From: CAYLNH01 sp964384625
GTDB lineage: Bacteria; Verrucomicrobiota; Lentisphaeria; JABSQK01
NCBI GenBank assembly: GCA_964384625.1
Contig: CAYLNH010000017.1
Span: 1 to 50,008, forward strand
Direction: 5' to 3'
DNA: 50,008 nucleotides
The position numbers were made by a program, and so were the translations under genes. The notes under the pieces are model-generated. The model saw nothing but the letters and a program-made list of their open reading frames with translations. It ran no database searches and was not told where the DNA came from. Positions 8,619-16,921 of this stretch are shown one piece after another; position 1 is the first letter of the stretch; every line of letters begins with the position of its first letter.

Positions 8619-8706
8619 TGCTTGCCGTCGCAGTGCCGGATGCCGCAGGCTGCAGTCGGACCACCAGGGGCGTTTGCGCCGCGCAAGTCCGATGCCGCAG
8701 TCTGCG

Positions 8707-8730
8707 CCCCCACTCTCAAGAGACCGGGAC
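8707..8730. repeat. Short dispersed palindrome, copy 1 (degenerate)
   Basis: CACTCTCAAGAGACCGGGAC resembles GACTCTCAAGAGGTCGGGAC at 45977 and the copy near 30641. All three lie in non-coding DNA close to gene ends. This copy lacks the GAGTACGAT tail shared by the other two. Confidence 0.45.
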
Positions 8731-9255
8731 GGCGACGTTCGCGAGCCGGCCGTCTCCGCCGGGCGGCGGAACTCTGGTCGGTGGCATCATCACTCTTCAC
8801 AGAACCGCGTTCCGAAACTGTGCCATAGGCATCTTCGTTCGAGGATGCTGGTGATCCACTCGGAGTTCGTGGCGGTTCTGTCGCTCACGGAGCGGGGAAC
8901 TCGTCGGAGCGTTGAATACTGCACATTGACCACCCCGCTCTGCCATTCCCGGTCTCCACGCGGGCCGGGCGCATGTCACTTCCGCAGGTGTTTCCTGCCA
9001 ACAATTGGCTCGATCCTACGACCCGAGGCGGTTTGCCCGGCTGGTGAAGACGTTCATTAGAGCGTATCAGAAAAAGTCGTAGCCGCTGTCCATGTCTCTT
9101 TCCCCTTTGCCTCAACCTTTGTCCCAACCGTTGTCCCCCCTTTCGGAGCAGGATTTGACGAAGGTTGAGACAAAGGTTGAGACGAAGGGCGGATCAAGAA
9201 ATCGACTGCAGCATTTGTGAACATGCTGCAGTGGCTGCAAGCCCTCACCCCTCAC

Positions 9256-9305
9256 CCTGCTTTTCGGGTGCTGAGAAGCTGGCTTCCCAGCGCCCGAAAA
9301 GCAGG
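9256..9305. repeat. Large near-perfect hairpin
   Basis: The arms CCTGCTTTTCGGGTGCTG and CAGCGCCCGAAAAGCAGG pair over 18 bp with one G/T exchange. An inner GAAGC-tg-GCTTC stem fills the loop, so 50 bp fold almost completely. There is no T-run. It may be a REP-like element, a recombination site or a transcript end for lpxK. Confidence 0.7.
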
Positions 9306-9526
9306 GGCGTGGGGCCGTCTCCTTCCCTGTCGAACGCATTCGCCGGGCCGACGAGCAACCTGGGGTCCAGCGAGTCGCGAACCGGCAACAGACATCGCAT
9401 ACGCCCACAAGCCCGCCGGTGGCTGGACTGGCGAACGTTCCGGCGCTATGGTGCGGCTCTTGCCGCAACACGAAGGGATGACCTGCAGAACTGACATGCG
9501 CCCACGCGTGGTGAGCCCCTGCTCCG

Positions 9527-9554
9527 TTGACATGGCGAGGCCCAACACTATATT
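9527..9554 (+). promoter_or_regulatory. Strong sigma-70-type promoter for xylB
   Basis: TTGACA (9527-9532), a 16-nt spacer and TATATT (9549-9554) lie about 48 nt before the xylB ATG. AAGGAG at 9588-9593 is the ribosome site. This is the best match to the textbook consensus in the window. Confidence 0.65.
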
Positions 9555-9601
9555 GGCCGCTTATGAAGTGAACCCCTCCAGATGCAGAAGGAGCTGCTGC
9601 C

Positions 9602-11173
9602 ATGCCGTTATTTCTTGGGTTGGATTCGAGTACGCAAAGTCTGAGTGTCATGGTGATCGACACGGATTCGGGCAAGGTAGTCCTTGATGATTCGGTCAAT
9701 TTCGGCGCCGAACTGCCGGCGTTCAACAGTCCCAACGGTTTCCTTGAGAACCCTGATCCGCTGGTCAAACACAGCGATCCGTTGATGTGGCTGGCGGCGC
9801 TTGATCTGGTCCTGGCACGCAATCAGAAGAAGGGCTTCGACTGGTCCGCCGTCAACGGCATCAGCGGCTCCGGACAGCAGCACGGTTCGGTCTATCTCAA
9901 TGCGTCCTTTGCTGCTGTCGTCGGCAATCTGGACGCCGCTCAGGCGCTGGCCGAGCAGATCAAGCCGTGTCTCAGCCGGTCGACGGCGCCGATCTGGATG
10001 GACAGCTCGACTAACGCCGAATGTCGTGAGATCGCCGCCGCCGTCGGGGGCGACGAGGAAGTTGTGAAGATCTCGGGCTCGCGCGCGATTGAGCGCTTCA
10101 CCGGCCCGCAGATCCGCAAGTTCTACAAAGACGATGAGGCCGCCTACAACAACACCGCCCGCATCCATCTGGTCAGTTCCTTCATGGCGAGCATCCTTGC
10201 CGGGCGGGACGTCAGCATCGACCTGGGTGACGGCGCCGGCATGAACCTGTTGAACCTGGCGGCGGCCGACTGGAGTCAGGACCTCCTTGACGCGACCGCT
10301 CCCGGGTTGCGTGAGAAATTGACCGCGCCGGTTGCCGGCAGTACACAGGCCGGCCCGATCAGCGGCTATTTCGTGGAGAAATACGGGTTCGCCGCAGACT
10401 GTGTGGTGATGCCGTTTTCGGGCGACAACCCGTGCAGCCTGGTCGGGATGGGTGCCGTCGATCCCGGGACCGCCGTTATCAGTCTGGGCACCAGCGATAC
10501 GTTGTTCGCGGCCATGAGCAGCCCGGTGACGGATCCCAAGGGGTACGGCCATGTCTTCGGCAACCCGGCCGGCGGCTTCATGAGCCTGGTCTGTTTCAAG
10601 AACGGCTCGCTCGCGCGCGAAGCGGTGGTCGATAGGATCGGCAGTCCCGACTGGGATGCGTTTGCCGATATGGTGCTGCACCAGACGCCGGCGGCGAACA
10701 ACGGCAATCTGATGCTGCCGTTCTTCGAAGCGGAAATCACCCCGCTGGTGCTGGAGCCGGGCGCCCGGCTGTTCGGGACGGAAGCATTCACCAACTGGGA
10801 AGATGCACCCGCCGCGGCGAAGGCCGTCATCGAAGCGCAAGCGGTCAATATGAAGATCCATTCGGCCTGGATCGGCGAGGCGCCGACGCAGATCCGCGTC
10901 ACCGGCGGCGCCTCCCGCAACGCGGGGATTCTGCAGGTCCTGGCCAACGTCTTCCAGGCGACGCTGCAACGGCTGCGCGTGACGAATTCCGCGGCCTTGG
11001 GCGCTGCGTTGCGCGCGGCCAACGGCGTCGGCGGTCTGGCCTGGGACGGCTTGTTCGACAGCTTCTGCGATCTCGACCCGGCCACGGTCGAGCCGGATCC
11101 GGCGACGGCCGCAACCTACGCCGAACTCGAGCAGGTCTACGCTGCCAGACTGGCCGCTGAGTACGGACTGTAG
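9602..11173 (+). CDS. xylB: Xylulokinase-like FGGY carbohydrate kinase
   Basis: The 523-residue cytoplasmic kinase has the FGGY N-terminal phosphate block (LGLDSSTQSLSVMVID), the substrate region SGSGQQHGSVY, the WMDSST segment with the catalytic-type Asp, a central GTSDTLF ATP-site turn and the C-terminal adenosine motif RVTGGASRNAGILQ. Together these match D-xylulose kinases, which phosphorylate D-xylulose into the pentose phosphate pathway. Other pentuloses or related sugars remain possible. It has its own strong promoter and no sugar isomerase or transporter next to it. Two repeat copies and a long non-coding stretch flank it, so it looks like a monocistronic unit. Its stop at 11171 lies 12 nt before repeat copy 2. 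Confidence 0.88.
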   Translation: MPLFLGLDSSTQSLSVMVIDTDSGKVVLDDSVNFGAELPAFNSPNGFLENPDPLVKHSDPLMWLAALDLVLARNQKKGFDWSAVNGISGSGQQHGSVYLNASFAAVVGNLDAAQALAEQIKPCLSRSTAPIWMDSSTNAECREIAAAVGGDEEVVKISGSRAIERFTGPQIRKFYKDDEAAYNNTARIHLVSSFMASILAGRDVSIDLGDGAGMNLLNLAAADWSQDLLDATAPGLREKLTAPVAGSTQAGPISGYFVEKYGFAADCVVMPFSGDNPCSLVGMGAVDPGTAVISLGTSDTLFAAMSSPVTDPKGYGHVFGNPAGGFMSLVCFKNGSLAREAVVDRIGSPDWDAFADMVLHQTPAANNGNLMLPFFEAEITPLVLEPGARLFGTEAFTNWEDAPAAAKAVIEAQAVNMKIHSAWIGEAPTQIRVTGGASRNAGILQVLANVFQATLQRLRVTNSAALGAALRAANGVGGLAWDGLFDSFCDLDPATVEPDPATAATYAELEQVYAARLAAEYGL

Positions 11174-11184
11174 TCCGTCAAGAC

Positions 11185-11430
11185 GCCGCCGAACAAGCGA
11201 TGCGAGCATCGTGTCCCGCCTTGGCGGGATACATTTCGTGCCTGCCCCGCTTTGCGGGGGCAACGCCGCCGGCCGGATGCTTGGACCCGCTCTCCGAGTT
11301 GCCCGTTTTCGGGCTCGGGGGGCGTTGGCGAAATGGTCATGTGCTGCAGCACACGCCCCTTCCACCGCCTGCCGCGAGCCGCGAACCCCGGGCCATCCGT
11401 GGCGGAAAGACTTCCGCCGAAACCATCTAG
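11185..11430. repeat. Multi-hairpin dispersed repeat, copy 2 (inverted)
   Basis: This copy is the reverse complement of 4742-4985 and fills the space between the convergent xylB and ndk genes. It has the same palindrome series: GATGC-ga-GCATC, CCCGCC/GGCGGG, CCCCGC/GCGGGG, CCCG-tttt-CGGG, GTGCTGCAGCAC and GGCGGAA/TTCCGCC. Its right end supplies the TAG of ndk (11427-11429). The two copies could recombine and invert the 6.2 kb between them. Confidence 0.85.
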
Positions 11431-12176
11431 CGGGTTGATTCTTCGGCCGGCATCTGGTTGATCAGATACTTGGCCGCGACGGCATTGAGCGAGACATCTG
11501 TCTGACCGCCGGCTGCGAGCTGTTCCAGGGCGAGCAGATCGGATTGCCAGGCGGTTTCGCCCGGGGCGATCAGACAGGTGCTGCCGTCGACGTGGGTCGT
11601 GAAGAGGTCGCCGTCCTTGTAGTAAAAGTGTTCTTCGCAGACAACCGCCGGGTAGGTGCGCATGTACGGCATGATGTCGTTGGGTTTGAACCAGAGCTTG
11701 ACTTCGCGTTCGGCTTCTGCGGGTGTGGCGGAACCGTGGACCAGGTTGTCCATGCGCTTGTCGATCTCATTGCCGTCGGCGTCGTGGACCGGGACGACGG
11801 TGCCCAGGGCGCGGATGGTGCCGGGGGCTTCGTCGCGGGCGGTATGCGGATTTGTCGGACCGGCGTATTTCCGGACGGTCTTGACGGCGTCGGTGCCGGA
11901 GTAAACAATGGCGATCACGCGGCGCCGATGCGGGGTGTCTTCGTAGTGCACGCCGCCGGTGATGTAGTCGAGCAACGCGGGGAAGAAGGGTTTGCCGGCG
12001 TGTTCGGCGTAGTGCTCTTCGGCCAGCATCCGGGTGACATGGACGACCTTCATGCCGGCGAACCGCAGGCCGGTATGGATCTCCGAGAACTGGGACAGGA
12101 TGTAACCCGTCAACGAGAGTTTCATGGCGTCGGGTTTGATCAGTACAAGGGTCTGTTCGGTATCGGCTTGGGACAT
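11427..12176 (-). CDS. ndk: Nucleoside diphosphate kinase with C-terminal extension
   Basis: NDK transfers the gamma-phosphate of ATP to other nucleoside diphosphates through a phosphohistidine. The family blocks are TLVLIKPDAMK near the N-terminus and NLVHGSATPAEAEREVKLWF, with the active His at 147. At 249 residues it is much longer than the usual ~140. There are inserts before the His motif and about 80 extra residues after it (ending KYLINQMPAEESTR), which I do not recognise. ATG 12176 is preceded by AGGAGAAA. The stop codon lies in repeat copy 2, so the natural C-terminus may have been changed by the repeat (inference). It is transcribed towards xylB. Confidence 0.85.
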   Translation of the reverse strand: MSQADTEQTLVLIKPDAMKLSLTGYILSQFSEIHTGLRFAGMKVVHVTRMLAEEHYAEHAGKPFFPALLDYITGGVHYEDTPHRRRVIAIVYSGTDAVKTVRKYAGPTNPHTARDEAPGTIRALGTVVPVHDADGNEIDKRMDNLVHGSATPAEAEREVKLWFKPNDIMPYMRTYPAVVCEEHFYYKDGDLFTTHVDGSTCLIAPGETAWQSDLLALEQLAAGGQTDVSLNAVAAKYLINQMPAEESTR

Positions 12177-12215
12177 GGGTTTCTCCTGTTTGGCACTCAC
12201 GGCATTGGGATTTTG

Positions 12216-12244
12216 ACTGTACACCCCGTTCCGGCGCGGCGCAA
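12216..12244 (-). promoter_or_regulatory. Candidate promoter for ndk
   Basis: On the minus strand TTGCGC (12244-12239), 17 nt and TACAGT (12221-12216) lie about 40 nt before the ndk ATG at 12176, directly after the stop of the upstream gene. This suggests ndk can be transcribed separately from the genes before it. Confidence 0.4.
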
Positions 12245-13537
12245 TCAGACGCGCGGCTCAAGGTGTTCCTTGATCAACTGCGGCAGTTGTGTGTGCCGTC
12301 CGGCGGGGACATTGAAACGCACGCAGATCTCGCGGACAAGCCGGCTGGCGTGGCCGATGACGCCGCTGGCCAGGTCGGCTCCGGTCCGTTTCATCCGCAG
12401 CCGGATTTCCGGGATGCGGCAGACACACTCGACGCGACGTCCTTTGCCGGCGCCGGGCACCTGGAGGACCAGGCCCTCGGCGCCCTGCACCCAGACCGAC
12501 AGGGTCAGCAGGTCGTCGCCTTCATCAAGATTCGTGTAGTATTGGCCCAGAAAATACACGGCTTCGGTGACAAGATGGACCAGGTCTTCGTAGACGAGTA
12601 CGTGGTCGCGGACGGGCAGGGCGCGACAGCAGTGGAACAAGCCGGAATGGAAGGCCTGCCAGTACACGCGCTGATCGAGCGACAGCGACCGCAGTGAGAC
12701 GTTGGTGAAATACGTCTCTTCATCATCGCCGAGCTCCAGCAGTGCGTCGCCGCGAAAGGTGTAGATCGAGTCTTCGACGCTCTGCCGGATTTCCTCGAGG
12801 CCGTAGCGGGCGTCGACGAAATTCGGCAGATAGCAGGCGAAGTCGAATCGCGGCTGATTCAACAGTGCCTTGGCCGGTTCCTTCTGCAGGAACGCCTGGG
12901 CGTGGCGCAACTGCTCGTTGAACCGGGATTCCGCGTGCGGCTCCGGGTGTTGGCCGCTTTCATACAGGATCCCACGCAGCATCCGCCCCAGCAGCTCCCG
13001 CTGATTCCGCAGCGAGCGCTGGATCAACGCGTGCAGCTCGCTGGCGCGATAGGCAACCCGACTTGAGGCGTCGGCGGTACGGACATAGAACGCGCCCTGC
13101 TGCAGCTCGTGCTCGCAGTTATGGCTGCAGACGTGCGGCAGCCCGCGGAACCGGCGGACCACGATGATGACATAGCTGCGGCCGTCGACCGTCGGACGTT
13201 CGATCTCGAACTCGATCGGCGGTTCCACGAAGCTGTTGACGAAGTTGCCGAAATCCGTCGGGTCGAAGCTCTTCGTCTGGCTCTGGGTCATGCCGGTGAA
13301 CACCGCCGGCTTGCCGGCGTGATCTTCGCCGACGCCGACGACGATGTAGCCGCCCTTGGTATTGGCCAGGGCCATGGCATGGCGGGCGAACTTGGCTTTG
13401 CCCGTGCGACTGAGCTGCTGCCAGTTCTGCGCCGCTTTATAGTCGAGCTCTTCGGACTCGATACCGCGGTAGATCACCTCGCGCCAGTCGCTGTCGCCGC
13501 TGCCGGTTCTGGATTTGCCGTGATCCCGGCCGCTCAT
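12245..13537 (-). CDS. Schlafen/AlbA_2-domain protein
   Basis: The N-terminal ~170 residues match the Schlafen AlbA_2 domain (formerly AAA_4): the ESEELDYK start, ALANTKGGYIVVGVGE and a GAFYVRTADASSRVAYRASE end. In other proteins this domain binds nucleic acid, and in Schlafens it is part of an RNase core. The remaining ~260 residues form no domain that I recognise. They contain no Walker motif or helix-turn-helix that I can see. The ATG overlaps the pyrF stop by 4 nt (ATGA), so it is translationally coupled to pyrF and the membrane protein before it. A regulatory or RNA-related role is possible but not shown. Confidence 0.75.
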   Translation of the reverse strand: MSGRDHGKSRTGSGDSDWREVIYRGIESEELDYKAAQNWQQLSRTGKAKFARHAMALANTKGGYIVVGVGEDHAGKPAVFTGMTQSQTKSFDPTDFGNFVNSFVEPPIEFEIERPTVDGRSYVIIVVRRFRGLPHVCSHNCEHELQQGAFYVRTADASSRVAYRASELHALIQRSLRNQRELLGRMLRGILYESGQHPEPHAESRFNEQLRHAQAFLQKEPAKALLNQPRFDFACYLPNFVDARYGLEEIRQSVEDSIYTFRGDALLELGDDEETYFTNVSLRSLSLDQRVYWQAFHSGLFHCCRALPVRDHVLVYEDLVHLVTEAVYFLGQYYTNLDEGDDLLTLSVWVQGAEGLVLQVPGAGKGRRVECVCRIPEIRLRMKRTGADLASGVIGHASRLVREICVRFNVPAGRHTQLPQLIKEHLEPRV

Positions 13538-14226
13538 CCCTGGAGCTCCTCCAGGATCGCGCCGGCGGCGCCGGCGGGATCGTCGGCTCTGGTGATCGGG
13601 CGACCGACGACGATGTAGTGCGCCCCCATTGCTCGAGCGTCGCCGGGCGTCACGACCCGTTTCTGGTCGTTGCGGGCGGCGCCGGCGGGGCGGATCCCGG
13701 GGAGGACCTGGACGAAGTCCGGGCCGCAGGCAGCTGTGATGATCGCGCTTTCTCTGGCGGATGCGACGACGCCGTGGGCGCCGGCGTCCTGCGCCAGGCG
13801 GGCGAGCCGTGCAACCTGGTCGGCGGGGGGCGTATCCAGCCCGACTTCGCGCAGGGCCGCCTGATCCAGACTGGTGAGGACCGTGACGGCGACCAGGAGG
13901 GCCTCCGGGTTGGCCTCGTGCGCGGCGGCAGCAGCGGCTTCGAGCATGGCGCGCCCGCCGCCGGCGTGGACGTTGATTATGTCGGCGCCCAATTCGATGC
14001 CGACCCGCACGGCCTGGGCCACGGTGTTCGGGATGTCGTGAAACTTGAGGTCGAGGAAGATCTGTTTGCGGCGCGACTTCAGTGCCGCCAGCGCGGCCGG
14101 GCCGTTCCTGGTGAACAACTGTTTGCCGACTTTGAAATAGGACACGGCGTCGCCCAGGCGGTCGACCAGGGCTTCCGCCTCGCTGAGTTGGTCAAAGTCG
14201 AGGGCGACAATCAACTGCGTATTCAT
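13534..14226 (-). CDS. pyrF: Orotidine 5'-phosphate decarboxylase
   Basis: PyrF decarboxylates OMP to UMP, the last step of pyrimidine synthesis. The 230-residue protein shows the group I bacterial pattern: LIVALDFD at the start, YFKVGKQLF, the catalytic DLKFHDIPNTV block, NVHAGGG, a VLPGIRP loop and the phosphate-binding HYIVVGRPIT end. The length is normal. It overlaps the upstream membrane-protein gene (TGATG) and the downstream AlbA_2 gene (ATGA), so the three are one operon. No other pyrimidine genes are nearby. Confidence 0.95.
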   Translation of the reverse strand: MNTQLIVALDFDQLSEAEALVDRLGDAVSYFKVGKQLFTRNGPAALAALKSRRKQIFLDLKFHDIPNTVAQAVRVGIELGADIINVHAGGGRAMLEAAAAAAHEANPEALLVAVTVLTSLDQAALREVGLDTPPADQVARLARLAQDAGAHGVVASARESAIITAACGPDFVQVLPGIRPAGAARNDQKRVVTPGDARAMGAHYIVVGRPITRADDPAGAAGAILEELQG

Positions 14227-14924
14227 CAGGCCTCCTTATTTTCGTGCAGGTACGCCAGGACGGCGAAGCGCAGGCGTACAACCAGACTGACCAGAAAGAC
14301 GACCGGGGCGATGGCGACAAATGCGGCGGCAATCGCCGGCAGGCGCGAATGAGCCTGGTTCCCGAGCCGGAGCCGGCCGGCCAGACCGAGAAAGGAGGCG
14401 AGGCTGCGCCCGGGGGTGTGGTCCTTGAAGAAAATCAGACTGATCAGCAGGACCAGTGTAATGCCGCCGAAGCCGACCACAATCAAGCCCCAGAATACGA
14501 TGCCGCGGGCCAGCCGCGACTCCCACGCCAGATGGCTCCGGCCGAGTTCCCGGCTCAGTTGCCCGCAGACCACTGTCAGGAAAAAGGCAACGCAGGCGCC
14601 GGCGAGGGCGCACAGCAGGAAGTTCACCACGAGGTAATTGCTGGCCGGACGCCGCAGCCACCAGACCGCAAACGGTGCGAGCCCGGCAAACGCCAGGGCG
14701 CTCAGCCGCAGCCGGTGAACCCCGTGCTGCCATTTGCTCTCCGCCAGCATCGCCGCCGGCAGCCCCAGGCAAAACCAGGCCAGCGTGAAGGCCGGAATCG
14801 CGCAGAATAAGTCAATGCCGCCCAGCGGATCGCGGCCAACCGTCGGGTGCAGCAGCAGGGCAAGGAGGGCCAGTAGGCTGTATAAAATGCCGTCCAGCGC
14901 GCGTATCGTGCGAATCATTTGCAT
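14226..14924 (-). CDS. Polytopic membrane protein of unknown function
   Basis: The product of about 232 residues has some six hydrophobic segments, among them ILYSLLALLALLL, IDLFCAIPAFTLAWFCLGL, YLVVNFLLCALAGACVAFFL, IVFWGLIVVGFGGITLVLLI and AIAAAFVAIAPVVFLVSLVV. These are separated by short basic loops. No family motif is recognised. The start is uncertain: ATG 14924 (MQMIRTIRALDG) and an in-frame codon at 14954 are both possible, and neither has a good ribosome site. It is the first gene of the pyrF operon and diverges from the RDD gene. Confidence 0.65.
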   Translation of the reverse strand: MQMIRTIRALDGILYSLLALLALLLHPTVGRDPLGGIDLFCAIPAFTLAWFCLGLPAAMLAESKWQHGVHRLRLSALAFAGLAPFAVWWLRRPASNYLVVNFLLCALAGACVAFFLTVVCGQLSRELGRSHLAWESRLARGIVFWGLIVVGFGGITLVLLISLIFFKDHTPGRSLASFLGLAGRLRLGNQAHSRLPAIAAAFVAIAPVVFLVSLVVRLRFAVLAYLHENKEA

Positions 14925-15047
14925 ACTGAAGAATTGTCCGTGGTCAGGCGGCACCAGAATACATCCGAACCGACCAAAATTACAGCAGCTCAGGCGATTT
15001 TTCGTGAAATCCGGCTATAGTTGCGGTGTTACAGGAGGTAATGCCCG

Positions 15048-15746
15048 ATGAAGTACATTGTCCGGTCTGGGGACGGCAATGAATACGGCCCGGTTGACCA
15101 GGAAGTGATCGTCCAATGGGTGAACAGCGGCCGCGTGACCCGGAAGAGCGAGGTGCGCAACACCTTGATGAAATCCTGGACGGCGTCGACGGATGTGCCG
15201 TTCATCCTTGAGGCGATTGAAGCCATGGAGGGGGGCGGGCAAGTACCGGAGGTCGAGGAGGACGAATACATCGGCCCGAAGAAGGCCATTCATTCCCTGA
15301 CCAACGCCGGGGTCTTCAAGTACAAACCGGCCGGCCCGCTGCAGCGGTTCCTGGCCTGGCTGTTCGATATGATCATCGTTGTCGGTTTCGGCCTCGTGCT
15401 TTTCCTCGGGGTGCATTTTACGCTCAACCTGGCGCCGGCAGGTGAAGCCGAGGAGATTGCCGGTTCGCTCTATATGGGGTCGACCGTGCTGTTTGTCCTG
15501 TTCTTTCTGCTCTACTACCTGGCGGGCTACGGCTTCAAAGCCCAGACTGTCGGCCAGTGGTTCTGGGGCATCATGGTCATCGGCGCCGAGGGCGATCCGG
15601 TCTATCTCTTTCGGGCGTTGGCCTACACCCTGGCCATGGTGGCGCTGTGGCCGTTGACCGTCCTCGCGGCAATCATGCCCGAGCGCCGCTCCGTACAGGA
15701 GATCCTGACCGGCGTCCGGGTCGTCAAGATCACGGTCCGGGACTAG
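15048..15746 (+). CDS. RDD-family membrane protein with N-terminal GYF_2-like domain
   Basis: The 232-residue protein starts with a small soluble domain of ~55 residues (MKYIVRSGDGNEYGPVDQEV, then VQWVNSGRVT), a GYF_2-type fold often attached to RDD proteins. An RDD membrane domain follows (about residues 95-230): LQRFLAWLFDMIIVVG, a second hydrophobic hairpin and QTVGQWFWGI, with a final segment MVALWPLTVLAAIM. RDD proteins are small transporters or membrane factors of mostly unknown function, and some exchange Na+/H+. AGGAGG at 15033-15038 fits ATG 15048 rather than ATG 15041. It leads a three-gene run with the LptF/G-like gene 17 nt downstream. Confidence 0.82.
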   Translation: MKYIVRSGDGNEYGPVDQEVIVQWVNSGRVTRKSEVRNTLMKSWTASTDVPFILEAIEAMEGGGQVPEVEEDEYIGPKKAIHSLTNAGVFKYKPAGPLQRFLAWLFDMIIVVGFGLVLFLGVHFTLNLAPAGEAEEIAGSLYMGSTVLFVLFFLLYYLAGYGFKAQTVGQWFWGIMVIGAEGDPVYLFRALAYTLAMVALWPLTVLAAIMPERRSVQEILTGVRVVKITVRD

Positions 15747-15763
15747 CGGCGGAGGGCCGGACC

Positions 15764-16915
15764 ATGGCGGCGGCGGCGCAATTGAGCAGACAGCCCGTAC
15801 CCCGCCGGCGGTTCTTCTCCTGGCGCCTGTTTCGCTACATGCTCTTCGACTTCGTCATTGTCCTGGGCTCGTTCCTGGTCGGCTGTTTCATCCTGTTCCT
15901 GGTCTTCAGCCTGATGGACGAACTCAGTGAATTCCTCGACGCCAAGTCGCCGTTCCCGGAGATGGCGCGGTACTTCCTCTACCTGCAGTCCGACAACATC
16001 CTGCGGATTCTGCCGATCTCGCTGCTGCTGGCCACCGTCAAGTGTCTGTCGACCATGTCGAAGCACAACGAGATGTCGGCGCTGCGGGCCGCCGGCGTGT
16101 CGATCTTTCAGGCGTGCATTCCGTTTCTCCTGGTGGCGGTCGGGTTGGCTGCCGGGCAGTTGTTCATTTCAGAATACCTGTCGCCGACCGCCCGCCGGCA
16201 AACCCGGGCGATCAAGCGTCGGGTCGAGGCCTACGGCCGGACCGGGGGAGAACTCGAGCCGTTGCTCACCTTTCGCAACAGCGCCGACAATCGGACCTGG
16301 GCCATGCGCAGTTTCAGTCGGAACGGCGAGCTGACCAATGTCTCGATCCGACAGACCCGGGCCGACGGCAGCGTGGAATGGGAGTTGTTCGCGCGCACCG
16401 GCCGATTCGATCGGCAAGCGCAGGTCTGGGTGTTCCGGCGCGCCCGCCGGACCCGCTTTGATGAGCAGGGCATCCCCTACGGCGCCAACCGGGAGGTCCC
16501 CGAGTTGTCGCTCGAACTCAGCGAGCGGCCGCGCGGCATCCGGTTCTTTTTCCGTTTGCGGGTTAGCGAGGAACTGCCCGCCCGCGAGCTGCACGACATC
16601 CTGCATGAGGACAGCCTGCGGCTGCCGCCGAGGACCGTCGCTCTGCTTAAGACCGCGTTCTACGATCGATTGGTCGCGCCGTTGACCTGCATTATCGCCG
16701 TGCTGCTGGGCATCCCGCTGGCGGCGGCGACGCGGCGTACCGGCAGTATGAAGGGCTTTGTTGTTGCAGCTTTCTTACTTGGCGCCTATTATATGTCCGC
16801 CCGTTTCTTCGTTGTGTTGGGTAGCAAGGGCATTCTCCCGGCGGTTGTCGCCGCCGGCCTGGCCCCGGTCATATTCGGGGCCTGGAGTATCCATCAAGTT
16901 TGTCGAAAGCTGTAG
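15764..16915 (+). CDS. LptF/LptG-family lipopolysaccharide export permease
   Basis: The 383-residue inner-membrane protein has the YjgP/YjgQ layout: three N-terminal membrane segments (YMLFDFVIVLGSFLVGCFIL, the ILPISLLLATVK region and a third near VAVGLAAGQLFIS), a periplasmic jellyroll of about 150 residues and three C-terminal segments (LTCIIAVLLGIPLAAATRR, VVAAFLLGAYYMSARFF, VVAAGLAPVIFGAW). The motif SKHNEMSALRAAGVS is the typical family sequence that contacts the ATPase LptB. With LptB and a second permease it would extract LPS from the inner membrane. Which of the two paralogues it is cannot be told, and no partner is in the window. It fits with lpxK at 7404. Confidence 0.9.
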   Translation: MAAAAQLSRQPVPRRRFFSWRLFRYMLFDFVIVLGSFLVGCFILFLVFSLMDELSEFLDAKSPFPEMARYFLYLQSDNILRILPISLLLATVKCLSTMSKHNEMSALRAAGVSIFQACIPFLLVAVGLAAGQLFISEYLSPTARRQTRAIKRRVEAYGRTGGELEPLLTFRNSADNRTWAMRSFSRNGELTNVSIRQTRADGSVEWELFARTGRFDRQAQVWVFRRARRTRFDEQGIPYGANREVPELSLELSERPRGIRFFFRLRVSEELPARELHDILHEDSLRLPPRTVALLKTAFYDRLVAPLTCIIAVLLGIPLAAATRRTGSMKGFVVAAFLLGAYYMSARFFVVLGSKGILPAVVAAGLAPVIFGAWSIHQVCRKL

Positions 16916-16921
16916 ACCGAT

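Larger units (their letters stand above)
8619..9526. other. Long non-coding stretch with repeat-like hairpins
   Basis: About 900 bp between lpxK and the xylB promoter contain no frame with family similarity. They hold a short dispersed palindrome (8707-8730), an inverted pair TCAACCTTTGTC (9112-9123) / GACAAAGGTTGA (9169-9180) and a large hairpin (9256-9305). The stretch looks like decayed mobile or repeat DNA. Confidence 0.55.

Noticed and set aside
9112..9822. Possible transposase remnant near the 9256 hairpin
   Set aside because: No DDE or other catalytic motif is visible and the apparent peptide comes from the palindrome read on either strand.
9608..11365. Minus-strand frame across xylB and repeat copy 2
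   Set aside because: It is the antisense of a well-conserved kinase and reads through non-coding repeat DNA.
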